Source of the DNA: VRUE01 sp963702175
Lineage (GTDB): Bacteria > Actinomycetota > Thermoleophilia > Solirubrobacterales > 70-9
Assembly (NCBI GenBank): GCA_963702175.1
Contig: OY969721.1
Location: 1,922,001-1,986,000 of the forward strand
Length of the DNA: 64,000 nt
Direction of reading: 5' to 3'
Below, piece after piece: positions 32,725 to 40,354 of this stretch. The number at the start of each line of letters is the position of its first letter. Position 1 is the first letter of the stretch. Both the position numbers and the translations under genes were made by a program. Below the pieces are notes generated by a model that worked only from the letters and a program-made list of their open reading frames with translations, was not told the DNA's origin and did no database searches.

Positions 32725-34026
32725 ATGGCTGAGGAGAAGTCCAACATCGTCGTGATGAAGTTCGGCGGCACCTCCGTCGCCGGCGCTGAGGAGATCAAGC
32801 GCGCCGCGCGGCGGATCGTCGCTGCGCGAGAGGCGGGCAGCCAGGTCGTCGCGGTCCTCTCGGCTCGCGGCAAGACCACGGACGAGCTGGTCGCCCAAGC
32901 GCTGGAGATCTCGCCCCGGCCCGACTCGCGCGAGATGGACATGCTGCTTTCGACCGGGGAGCGGATCTCCTGCGCGCTCTGCGCGATGGCGATCCACGAC
33001 ATGGGTCACAAGGCGATCTCGCTGACCGGCTCCCAAGCAGGGATCGTCACCGACTCCTCCCACACCAACGCGAAGATCATCGACGTTCGCGCCGACCGCA
33101 TCAGCGAGAAGCTCGGCGAGGGCCGGATCGTTCTCGTCGCCGGCTTCCAGGGGGTCTCTACCGACAGCCGCGACGTCACCACGCTCGGCCGCGGCGGCTC
33201 CGACACGACCGCGGTCGCGCTCGCCGCGGCGCTGGGGGCGAGTGTCTGTGAGATCTACACCGACGTCGCCGGCGTCTTCAGCGCCGACCCGCGGATCGTC
33301 CCGGACGCTCGCAAGCTCTCGCTGGCTTCCTTCGAGGAGATGCTGGAGATGTCGGCCTCTGGGGCCAAGGTCCTGCAGCTGCGCTCGGTCGAGTACGCCC
33401 GCAACCACGGCGTCCGCATCCACTGCCGCAGCAGCTTCGAGGAGGGCCCCGGTACCCTCGTCGTCACCGAAACCGAGGCGGAGCAGGAGACCGTGGAGCA
33501 GCCCTTCGTAACAGCAGTGACCCACTCCGAGTCGGAGGCCCGTGTCACCCTGACCGGGATCCGCGATGAGCCGGGCGTCGCCGGGGAAATATTCACCGCG
33601 TTGGCTGACGCCGACGTCAATGTCGACGTGATCATCCAGAACGAGCCCGTCAGCGACGACCAGCTGGCTGACCTCTCGTTCACGATCGCCAGCGGCGACC
33701 TGACGAAGGCGACCGAGGCGATCGAGGCGCTGGGCGAGGTAAGCAAGGGCATCCGCACCGACGAGCGGATCGGCAAGGTTTCGATTATCGGTGCCGGCAT
33801 GCGCTCCCACCCCGGCGTTGCTGCCAGGGTCTTCGAGGTGTTGGGCCGGGAGCGGATCAACATCGAGATGATCTCCACCTCGCCGATCAAGATCTCATGC
33901 GTCATCGCCGCCGATGAGATCCCGCAGGCGGTGCGCGCGCTGCACCAGGCCTTCGACCTCGGCGCCGACGCGGTCAAGCCCGAGGATCCGACTGGCGCCG
34001 AACACCGGCCCACGGTCAGCGGCTGA
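32725..34026 (+). CDS. lysC: Aspartate kinase
   Basis: 433 residues. The kinase domain starts VMKFGGTSVAGAEEIKRAARRI and has LSTGERISCALCAMAIHDMGHKAISLTGSQAGIVTD, LGRGGSDTTAVALAAALGASVCEIYTDVAGVF and ARKLSLASFEEMLEMSASGAKVLQLRSVEYARNHGV; two ACT domains follow (VTLTGIRDEPGVAGEIFTALADADVNVDVI and VSIIGAGMRSHPGVAARVFEVLGRERINIEMIS), where lysine or threonine feedback acts. It makes aspartyl phosphate, the first step to lysine, methionine and threonine. It is followed by asd, with a C element in the spacer. Confidence 0.96.
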   Translation: MAEEKSNIVVMKFGGTSVAGAEEIKRAARRIVAAREAGSQVVAVLSARGKTTDELVAQALEISPRPDSREMDMLLSTGERISCALCAMAIHDMGHKAISLTGSQAGIVTDSSHTNAKIIDVRADRISEKLGEGRIVLVAGFQGVSTDSRDVTTLGRGGSDTTAVALAAALGASVCEIYTDVAGVFSADPRIVPDARKLSLASFEEMLEMSASGAKVLQLRSVEYARNHGVRIHCRSSFEEGPGTLVVTETEAEQETVEQPFVTAVTHSESEARVTLTGIRDEPGVAGEIFTALADADVNVDVIIQNEPVSDDQLADLSFTIASGDLTKATEAIEALGEVSKGIRTDERIGKVSIIGAGMRSHPGVAARVFEVLGRERINIEMISTSPIKISCVIAADEIPQAVRALHQAFDLGADAVKPEDPTGAEHRPTVSG

Positions 34027-34045
34027 GCCCGGCCGTCATACTCGG

Positions 34046-34111
34046 CATGAGCGCGGAGCGAGCAAGCGTGCATATCTGGTTCTTCGCGCCGCGAGCGAAG
34101 CGCGAAACTGT
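34046..34111 (+). repeat. Family C intercistronic element, copy 3 (lysC-asd spacer)
   Basis: The core is at 34066-34088 (GTGCATATCTG, GT, TCTTCGCG) with GCGCGGAGCGAGC before and GCCGCGAGCGAAGCGCG after it, almost identical to copy 2 over 45 bases. TTCGCGC and GCGCGAA close a hairpin over the right half (34083-34106). It sits about 20 bases after the lysC stop and ends just before the asd ATG. Confidence 0.8.
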
Positions 34112-34115
34112 GTGA

Positions 34116-35153
34116 ATGACGGGCAACGGCTACAGAGTCGGAGTGCTGGGCGCCACGGGGGCGGTCGGCTCGACCATCCTCGGCGTGCTCGCCGAGCGCG
34201 ATTTCCCCGCCTCCGAGGTGGTCCCCTTCGCCTCCGAGCGCTCCGCTGGGCGCCAGATCGAGTGGAACGGCTCGGTGCTGGAGTGCCTGCCCTTGAACGA
34301 GACGACGATCGAAGGCCTCGACGTCGTCCTCTCTTCGGCGGGTGGGGCGGTCAGCTCCGAGTGGGCGCCGAAGCTGGTCGAGGCCGGCGCCGTCGTCGTC
34401 GACAACACCAGCTACTGGCGCATGCACGAGGACGTGCCGCTGGTCGTCGCCGGGGTCAACTCGGAGGCGACCGATGCGCACAAGGGAATCATCGCCAACC
34501 CCAACTGCACGACGATGGTGGCGATGATGGCGCTGGCACCGATCCATCGCGCGGTCGGCCTCGAGCGCATCATCGTCTCCAGCTACCAGGCGGTCTCCGG
34601 CACCGGCCAGAAGGCGATCGAGGAGCTGCGCGCGCAGTCCAAGCAAGTCCTGGAGGGCGAGGAGCACCCGCCCGCCGCGGTCTACCCGCACCGGATCGCC
34701 TTCAACGTCCTGCCCCAGGTCGAGAGCTTCAAGGACGGCGACGACTACACGACCGAGGAGCGCAAGGTGATGGCCGAGACCCGCAAGATCCTCGGCCTCG
34801 GCGAGGAGGTAGGGATCTCCGCCACCTGTGCCCGGGTGCCGGTCTTCAGCGGCCACTCGGAGTCGGTCAACGTGCAGACCCGCGAGGACCTCTCGCCCGA
34901 GGATTGCCGGACGCTGCTTGTCCAAGCACCGGGAGTGGTCGTCGTCGACGACCCTGCCGCCGGCAGCTACCCGTTGGCGATCGACGCTGCCGGCCGCGAC
35001 GAGGTCCTGGTTGGCCGCATCCGCCGCGACCCCGGCCACGAGCGCTGCCTCAACCTCTGGGTCGCCGGCGACAACCTGCGCAAGGGCGCTGCCACCAACG
35101 CCGTCCAGGTCGCCGAGATCCTGGTCGAGCGCGACCTGCTCAACGGCAATTAG
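34116..35153 (+). CDS. asd: Aspartate-semialdehyde dehydrogenase
   Basis: 345 residues, the expected size. NADP-binding VGVLGATGAVGSTILGVLAERDFP, the catalytic Cys131 in ANPNCTTM, the conserved VSSYQAVSGTGQKAIEEL, and the acid/substrate segment SATCARVPVFSGHSESVNVQT. It reduces aspartyl phosphate to the semialdehyde used for lysine, threonine and methionine and for the cell wall. Gene order lysC-asd is common in actinobacteria. Its last 14 bases overlap the convergent DUF559-type gene. Confidence 0.97.
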   Translation: MTGNGYRVGVLGATGAVGSTILGVLAERDFPASEVVPFASERSAGRQIEWNGSVLECLPLNETTIEGLDVVLSSAGGAVSSEWAPKLVEAGAVVVDNTSYWRMHEDVPLVVAGVNSEATDAHKGIIANPNCTTMVAMMALAPIHRAVGLERIIVSSYQAVSGTGQKAIEELRAQSKQVLEGEEHPPAAVYPHRIAFNVLPQVESFKDGDDYTTEERKVMAETRKILGLGEEVGISATCARVPVFSGHSESVNVQTREDLSPEDCRTLLVQAPGVVVVDDPAAGSYPLAIDAAGRDEVLVGRIRRDPGHERCLNLWVAGDNLRKGAATNAVQVAEILVERDLLNGN

Positions 35154-36111
35154 GACGACTCTCGTTCGGCGTTGCTGCAGTTTCCCGGGTGATAGTCCGG
35201 GAAGTCACGCAGCGGCGTGCGGTTTGGGTCAGGACGCGCTGCACGTAGGCCCGTTCGTGCTTGACCTGCCGATGGGTGAAGCGCAGGGTCGTCAGTCCAG
35301 CCGCGGTGTGGGTCTGGTCACGAAGTTGGTCGCGAGCCTGTGCCGACGGCGTGCGGTGGTAGCGGAGGCCGTCGGTCTCGACGACCAAACCAAGGTCGGC
35401 CCAGAAGAAGTCGACTTCGAATCCGTTGACCCAAGTCTTTGTCAGCGGCATCGGCAAGCCGGCTGAGGCGGCGATCGAACGGAAGCGAACCTCAAGGTCC
35501 GAGTCGGATAGGCGAAACGTGCTTTGGTCGAGCAGAGCGCGAAGCGGTCGAACGCCAGCCTCTCCGGCGAGCCTGTCAATCTCATCCCTCAGCTTCTCCG
35601 GATCGATTAGGTCGCGCTTGTCGGCCTCGTTGACCATTCGCTCGAGAGTTCGTGTCTCGCCTTCAGCGGCGACATCTAGGAGGGTGCGCACCACGCTGGT
35701 GACCGGGATGGCGTCGTGCCGCACAATGTCCGCCTCCGGCAGCGAGGGGCGGCTTCTGGCACGAATCCCGGCTCGCCGGTGTTCGCAGCGGCGCCGTACA
35801 GTCACGTCGATCCGGTCGCCGCGCTCTTTGCCGATTCCCCATAGAGCGCCGGCGCTGCGATGGCTCAATGCCGCACCCTTCCCACAGGCCAGGACCGCCG
35901 CCATCCAGCGTCGCTCCCTGGTCAGGCTAGGCCAGCCAACCGCGTAGACGCCGCGCTCGACGCGATGCAGTCGCCCCTTCACGAGCCGCTGGTCAATCGC
36001 TTCCCGTGTGAAGCCAAGCCCCAACAGGTCGCGCCTTGTGACGATGCCGTGCTGTCGTCTTGCCAAAGCCCACGCAGCGGCGCTCCTCACATCCGACTTT
36101 GACCTTGCCAT
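35140..36111 (-). CDS. AbiEi-like/DUF559 protein
   Basis: 323 residues. The first part is an AbiEi-type winged helix (WALARRQHGIVTRRDLLGLGFTREAIDQRLVKGRLHRVERGVYAVG) with the typical SHRSAGALWGI and RTLLDVAAEG segments. The C-terminal part (about 220-300) is a DUF559/Vsr-like domain with the PD-(D/E)xK-type core VNGFEVDFFWADLGLVVETDGLRYH and a following R...RDQ..., and LTTLRFTHRQV. The N-terminal fold is known from antitoxins of abortive-infection systems, but here it is fused to a nuclease-like domain and no AbiEii toxin is next to it. Function unknown; possibly phage defence or DNA handling. Confidence 0.85.
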   Translation of the reverse strand: MARSKSDVRSAAAWALARRQHGIVTRRDLLGLGFTREAIDQRLVKGRLHRVERGVYAVGWPSLTRERRWMAAVLACGKGAALSHRSAGALWGIGKERGDRIDVTVRRRCEHRRAGIRARSRPSLPEADIVRHDAIPVTSVVRTLLDVAAEGETRTLERMVNEADKRDLIDPEKLRDEIDRLAGEAGVRPLRALLDQSTFRLSDSDLEVRFRSIAASAGLPMPLTKTWVNGFEVDFFWADLGLVVETDGLRYHRTPSAQARDQLRDQTHTAAGLTTLRFTHRQVKHERAYVQRVLTQTARRCVTSRTITRETAATPNESRPNCR

Positions 36112-36133
36112 AGCAAGGAAAAGATCGGATGTG
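36088..36133. promoter_or_regulatory. Nested inverted repeats over the AbiEi-like start codon
   Basis: CCTTGC (36103-36108) and GCAAGG (36113-36118) flank the start codon at 36109-36111; outside them CACATCCGA (36088-36096) is complementary to TCGGATGTG (36125-36133). AbiEi proteins repress their own promoters by binding inverted repeats, so this could be an operator. On the mRNA it could also hide the start codon. Confidence 0.6.
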
Positions 36134-36149
36134 GCCCGAATTCTCCCCC

Positions 36150-36626
36150 TCAGTTACCCAGATCCTCGGCGATCACGCCGAAGCGATCGACCAGCTCGCA
36201 GAAGAAGTCGTGGCGAGTGACGACGGCGTGGACCCGGCCCGCGGTGGCGACCGGGACGATCAGAACCCGGTGGTGGAGGAAGAGCTCGGCCAGCTGGGTA
36301 TCTGAGTAGTCGTCCTCGACGAGGACGTGGTCGGTGGTCAGGTAGCGGCGGATCGGCTGTGTGGCGCACTCGCTGCGGCGCTCGATCGTCTCGTCGACTG
36401 AGCGCGAGACCATCGCCGCCGAGGCGAGCTCGCCGACATAGCCGGGGAACAGCGCCGTCATGAACTCGCGCTCGCCGAAGATCCCGGCGAAGCGCCCGTC
36501 CGCCTCGACCGCCGGCAGCGCCGGCAGGCCGGCATCGACTACCCGCCGCGCCGCCGGGCCGATCAGCTCGTCGGCGCCGAGTGGCTCTATCTCCTGCAGG
36601 GCCTCGTTGATGATGGAGTCGGGCAT
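36150..36626 (-). CDS. Two-CBS-domain protein
   Basis: 158 residues forming a CBS pair: LGADELIGPAARRVVDAGLPALPAVEADGRFAGIFGEREFM and YLTTDHVLVEDDYSDTQLAELFLHHRVLIVPVATAGRVHAVVTRHDFF. CBS pairs bind adenosine nucleotides and control transporters, channels or enzymes. Here the gene begins 13 bases after the permease stop, in the same direction, so it probably senses the energy state for that permease. Confidence 0.9.
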   Translation of the reverse strand: MPDSIINEALQEIEPLGADELIGPAARRVVDAGLPALPAVEADGRFAGIFGEREFMTALFPGYVGELASAAMVSRSVDETIERRSECATQPIRRYLTTDHVLVEDDYSDTQLAELFLHHRVLIVPVATAGRVHAVVTRHDFFCELVDRFGVIAEDLGN

Positions 36627-36639
36627 AGTCGTCTCCTCC

Positions 36640-37911
36640 TCAGAGCGCGATGTAGCGGATTGCGATGTAGCCGGTTGCCAGAACGATCGAGATAAAGGTC
36701 ACAGGGAGACCGACTCGCAGGAAGGTCATGAAGCCGATCGGCGTGCCGGCGCGCTCAGCGAGCCCGGCGGCGGCGACGTTGGCGGCGGCGGCGATCATCG
36801 TCGCGTTGCCGCCGAAGCACGCGCCCAGCGCCAGCGACCACCAGTAGGCGTCGTCGCCGGGCTCGCCAGCCGACTCCTGCAGTTCCTTGACGACGGGGAT
36901 CATCGCCGTGGTGAAAGGGATGTTGTCGACCACCGCCGAGCCGATCGCCGCGACCCAGACGATCCCCAGCAGCTCCGCCGTTCGCTCGCCGCCGGTCACG
37001 TCCTTGACCGCGTCGGTGATGTGGCCGATCGCCCCGGTCGCCTCCAGCGCCCCCACCATCACGAAGAGACCGATGAAGAAGAAGAGGGTGGTCCACTCGA
37101 TGCTGGAGAGCGCTTTCTCGAGTTCCACCCTCGTCACCAGCAACCCGATTGCGGCCCCGGTCAGGGCCACAGTCGCCGGCTCGACATGGAGTGCCTGGTG
37201 GGCGAAGAAGGCGAGCACGGTCAGTGCCAGCACCGGGCCAGTGCGGCGCAGCTCGGCGGCGTCGCGGATCGATGCGGCCGCATTGAGCCCCATCACCGCC
37301 GTCCGGTTCTTCTCGTCGACCTGGAGGTGGCGGCGGAAGACGAGGTAGAGCAACGGCACGACGACCGCGAAGGTGACGATCACGATTGGCGCCAGGTTGA
37401 CGATGAAGGCGTTGAAGCTGAGCCCGGTGGCGCCGGCGATGATGATGTTCGGCGGGTCGCCGATCAGGGTCGCGGTGCCGCCGATGTTGGAGGCGATCAC
37501 CTCGATGATCAGCAGCGGCACCGCGTCGATATCGAGCGCATCGGCGAGCAGGAAGGTGATCGGGGCCACCAGCAGGATCGTGGTCAGGTTGTCGAGGAAA
37601 GCGGAGAGGATCGCCGTGATCGCGGCGAGGCTCATTGTCACCGCGAAGGAACGCCCGCCGGAGAGCTGGCCGGCCCGGATCGCGACGTAGTCGTAGACGC
37701 CGGTCTGCTGGGTCAGGTAGACGAGGATCATCATCCCTACCAAGAGGCCGATCGTGTTGAAGTCGACCGCCTCGATCGCCTGCTCCTGGGAAAAGTCGCC
37801 GACGAAGAGGACGACGATCGCGGCACCGAGCAGGGCGATATTGGTGCGGTGCAGCTTCTCGCTGGCGATGATCGCCACGGCAATGAGGAAGGTGGCTACG
37901 GCGATGGCCAT
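36640..37911 (-). CDS. ArsB/NhaD-superfamily ion permease
   Basis: 423 residues with about eleven to twelve transmembrane helices. Two inverted-repeat halves with hairpin motifs typical of the ion transporter superfamily: LSAFLDNLTTILLVAPITFLLADAL and IGGTATLIGDPPNIIIAGATGL in the first, SAVVDNIPFTTAMIPVVKEL and LGACFGGNATMIAAAANVAAAGLAERAG in the second. Members carry Na+/H+, arsenite or dicarboxylates; the sequence alone does not tell which. Not next to the arsR at 4271. Cotranscribed with the CBS gene. Confidence 0.9.
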   Translation of the reverse strand: MAIAVATFLIAVAIIASEKLHRTNIALLGAAIVVLFVGDFSQEQAIEAVDFNTIGLLVGMMILVYLTQQTGVYDYVAIRAGQLSGGRSFAVTMSLAAITAILSAFLDNLTTILLVAPITFLLADALDIDAVPLLIIEVIASNIGGTATLIGDPPNIIIAGATGLSFNAFIVNLAPIVIVTFAVVVPLLYLVFRRHLQVDEKNRTAVMGLNAAASIRDAAELRRTGPVLALTVLAFFAHQALHVEPATVALTGAAIGLLVTRVELEKALSSIEWTTLFFFIGLFVMVGALEATGAIGHITDAVKDVTGGERTAELLGIVWVAAIGSAVVDNIPFTTAMIPVVKELQESAGEPGDDAYWWSLALGACFGGNATMIAAAANVAAAGLAERAGTPIGFMTFLRVGLPVTFISIVLATGYIAIRYIAL

Positions 37912-38055
37912 TGAGCGCCTTTCGGGGTCGACAACGAACGTGCCGACCAGGCTTCCCGGCTCACCTCATCAAACACTACCTGCTCCAGGACTTGACTATC
38001 TGTCCGTCACACTTCCGTGAACCATGCGTAATGTTTTGTCAGCTAAGGTCGTGCC

Positions 38056-38238
38056 ATGAAGCAATGGGAGCGCGAGAGAATTGACCGCCTCGAAAAGCGT
38101 GTCGCAGAGCTCGAGTGGAAGAACTTCGAGCACTCGCTGTTCGTGTTCCGTCTGACTATGTATGGGCTCACGGCTGCCTTCGTGGTTCTCGCGCTCGTGT
38201 CGATAGCAATTGGGGCTTCGAACTCTGCCCCTGGCTGA
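38056..38238 (+). CDS. 60-residue membrane protein
   Basis: ATG at 38056, stop 38238. Residues 1-25 are a charged coiled coil (MKQWERERIDRLEKRVAELEWK), followed by one membrane helix (FVFRLTMYGLTAAFVVLALVSIAIG). The coiled-coil heptads and clean helix make coding likely although it is short. AAGG lies ten bases upstream. It ends three bases before the convergent sdh CCG gene. Unknown function. The 144-base spacer before it (37912-38055) shows nothing I can name. Confidence 0.6.
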   Translation: MKQWERERIDRLEKRVAELEWKNFEHSLFVFRLTMYGLTAAFVVLALVSIAIGASNSAPG

Positions 38239-38241
38239 GGC

Positions 38242-39138
38242 CTACGCCGGGACGCCGGCCAACCGCTCCTCGACCATGCCGGTCGAGGCGATGTGTTTGC
38301 TCATCCCGAGCTGCTTGGGCTCGTAGCCGAGGGCGAGGCCGACGAGCTGAGGCAGGTGGAGGACGGCGAGGCCGAGGTCGCGGTTGACGACCTTCGCCGC
38401 CTCCGGCTGCTGCATGTCGAGGTTGAGGTGGCAGAGGGGGCAGGGGGTGACGAGGCAGTCGGCACCGGCGTCGATTGCGTCGCCGACGTGGGTGCCGGAC
38501 TGGCGCAGCGAGGTCTCGCGGTTCATCGTGATCACCGGGAAGCCGCAGCACTTGCGCGCCCCGTCGTACTCGACGACCTCACCGCCGAGGACCTCGATCA
38601 CCTTCTCCAGGTAGAGGTCGCGTTCGGGGAACTCGTCATAGCCAAGCCGCTCCTTGGGTCGCACCACGTAGCAGCCATAGAAAGGGCCGACGCGGAGACC
38701 GGAGAGCGGCCGCTGCACCTTCTCGGCAAGCTGGTCGAGCCCGTAGTCCTCGACCAGCACCCAGAGGAAGTTCTTGTTGGTGAAGCCGTCCTTGCCCTTC
38801 TCGTAGGCGAGGCCTTGGCCGCTCAGCACCTCGTTGATGTGGGCCCGGTAGGAGGAGTCGGCATCGAGGCGCTGCTGGCACTCCGACTGCGCGCCCTGGC
38901 AGGTCGAGCAAATGTTCATCATCGCCAGCCCGGTCTCCTGGGCGAGGGCGAAGGTGCGCGCGTTGAGGGTGTCGGCCAGCTCTTGGTTATGCTCGGCGAT
39001 CACCCCGGCGCCGCAGCAGTTGGCGCGGTCGAGCTCGACCAGCTCGATCCCGAGCCGCTCGGCGACCAGTGCCATCGAGCCGTGCAGTTCCGACGTGAAG
39101 CCGCGCGAGACGCAGCCGGGCCAGTAGGCGAGCTTCAT
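38242..39138 (-). CDS. CCG-domain subunit of succinate dehydrogenase/fumarate reductase (SdhE/HdrB-like)
   Basis: 298 residues from the ATG at 39138 overlapping the sdhB stop (ATGA). Two CCG domains: the first with YWPGCVS, ANCCGAGVIAE, ICSTCQGAQSEC, the second with YGCYVVRP, RKCCGFPVITMN and TPCPLCHLNLD. These hold non-cubane 4Fe-4S clusters as in HdrB and in the SdhE subunit of archaeal and epsilonproteobacterial succinate dehydrogenases, where they replace the heme-binding anchors. It likely passes electrons between SdhB and the quinone or another carrier. No SdhC/SdhD gene is adjacent. Confidence 0.93.
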   Translation of the reverse strand: MKLAYWPGCVSRGFTSELHGSMALVAERLGIELVELDRANCCGAGVIAEHNQELADTLNARTFALAQETGLAMMNICSTCQGAQSECQQRLDADSSYRAHINEVLSGQGLAYEKGKDGFTNKNFLWVLVEDYGLDQLAEKVQRPLSGLRVGPFYGCYVVRPKERLGYDEFPERDLYLEKVIEVLGGEVVEYDGARKCCGFPVITMNRETSLRQSGTHVGDAIDAGADCLVTPCPLCHLNLDMQQPEAAKVVNRDLGLAVLHLPQLVGLALGYEPKQLGMSKHIASTGMVEERLAGVPA

Positions 39139-40283
39139 GCGGTCTCCTCCTTGGCGGCCGCCGCCTCGTCGGCCAGCACCGCCTCCGTGGGCTCGTCGGG
39201 CTCCGGTTCGACGTCCTCCTCGCCCCTGATGTACAGGTTGAATTCCTCCCGGTGCTCCTCGGCGTGGGCGTAGATCGCTTTCACCTCGTCCTGGGCGCCG
39301 TCGGGGAGCTTCGGGTGGACGCCCGGGATCAGCTTCGACAGCGAGCGCGCCTTGCCGGTCTTGAAGGCGCGGATCCCCGTCGGGATCGAGCCGAGCAGGC
39401 CCTTGATCGCGCTCTTGGTCGGCTTCAGCTTGCCCTTGACGCCGGGTGCGTAGGACTCCTGCAGCAGCAGTGCCTCGTCGAGGGTCCCCTTCTTCTCGAT
39501 GATCTTGATGAAGGCGGCCTCGTGGTTGTGCCCGTTGTTGGGGTCCTCGATCCCCTCTTCGCCGGCTTTGCGGCGCAGGCGCATGATCTGGTCCATCGGC
39601 GCGACGCCCTTGGGGCAGGCGTCGATGCAGCTGAAGCAGTGGGTGCAGTCGTAGATCCCGTGCGGGTCGTGGGCGAGATCGTGGAGGCGCTCCTTGGTCT
39701 CGGCGTCGCGCGGGTCGCCGACGAAGCGGTAGGCCTTGGCCAGTGCCGCCGGGCCGATGAAGTCGGGGTCGGCTTCCATCGAGAGGCAGGAGGAGACGCA
39801 GGCGCCGCACTGGATGCAGGCCATCGATTGGGTGATGTCGATCATCGACTCCGGCTCAACCACGTACTCGCGCTCGGGCGGGTTGCCATGGGGGAGGAGC
39901 CAGGGGGTGACGCGGCGGATCTTCTCCCAGTGCGTCGACTCCATATCGGTGATCAGATCCTTGATCACGGGCATGTTCCCCATCGGTTCGACGACGATCG
40001 GCTCGGAGCCGCCATTTCGCCGGTTGGCCGCCTCGTGTGCCTCGCCGATCTGGGTCTTGCAGCCGAGCCCGGACTGGCCGTTGACCTTCATCCCGCAGGA
40101 GCCGCAGATCGCCGCTCGGCAGGAGCAGCGCACCGCCAGCGAACCGTCGTCGCGGTCCTTGGCCTGGAGGATCCCGTCGAGCACCGAGAGCGAGGGGTCG
40201 AGGTCGACCTGGAACTCCTCCCAGTAGGCCCCCTCACCGCTCTCCGGCTGGTACCTGCGGACTTTCAGCGTGTACTCGGCCAT
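39135..40283 (-). CDS. sdhB: Succinate dehydrogenase/fumarate reductase iron-sulfur subunit
   Basis: 382 residues from the ATG at 40283, with GGAGGT eight bases upstream. 2Fe-2S ferredoxin domain (CSCRAAICGSCGMKVNGQSGLGCKT), then two further clusters, CIQCGACVSSC and CTHCFSCIDACPKG. The C-terminal 100 residues (after the third cluster) are longer than in usual SdhB (about 240 residues) and end in a Glu/Ala-rich tail. It carries electrons from SdhA to the CCG subunit. A C element fills the spacer to sdhA. Confidence 0.95.
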   Translation of the reverse strand: MAEYTLKVRRYQPESGEGAYWEEFQVDLDPSLSVLDGILQAKDRDDGSLAVRCSCRAAICGSCGMKVNGQSGLGCKTQIGEAHEAANRRNGGSEPIVVEPMGNMPVIKDLITDMESTHWEKIRRVTPWLLPHGNPPEREYVVEPESMIDITQSMACIQCGACVSSCLSMEADPDFIGPAALAKAYRFVGDPRDAETKERLHDLAHDPHGIYDCTHCFSCIDACPKGVAPMDQIMRLRRKAGEEGIEDPNNGHNHEAAFIKIIEKKGTLDEALLLQESYAPGVKGKLKPTKSAIKGLLGSIPTGIRAFKTGKARSLSKLIPGVHPKLPDGAQDEVKAIYAHAEEHREEFNLYIRGEEDVEPEPDEPTEAVLADEAAAAKEETA

Positions 40284-40354
40284 TAGAACAACCTCCCGCC
40301 GGTCCATCGGCGCCGCTCGCGAAGAGTCAGATATGCACGCTCGCTAATCACCGG
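40284..40354 (-). repeat. Family C intercistronic element, copy 4 (sdhA-sdhB spacer)
   Basis: On the minus strand, directly after the sdhA stop: GATTAGCGAGC, then the core at 40340-40318 (GTGCATATCTG, AC, TCTTCGCG), then GAGCGGCGCC. It has the same flanking GCGAGCG direct repeats as copy 1. It lies in the sense direction of sdhA-sdhB, as the other copies do relative to their genes. Confidence 0.8.

Noticed and set aside
36460..37914. A 484-codon open frame on the plus strand
   Set aside because: Opposite the ion permease and CBS genes, which have clear motifs; the frame is full of Asp/Arg/His repeats from reverse reading of membrane codons.
37912..38055. Possible promoter for the 60-residue membrane protein
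   Set aside because: A TTGACT is present, but no -10-like sequence lies at a sensible distance.
39139..39810. Extension of the CCG-subunit frame to a 522-residue protein
   Set aside because: The upstream part is the wrong frame of sdhB; the ATG at 39138 overlapping the sdhB stop gives the normal N-terminus.
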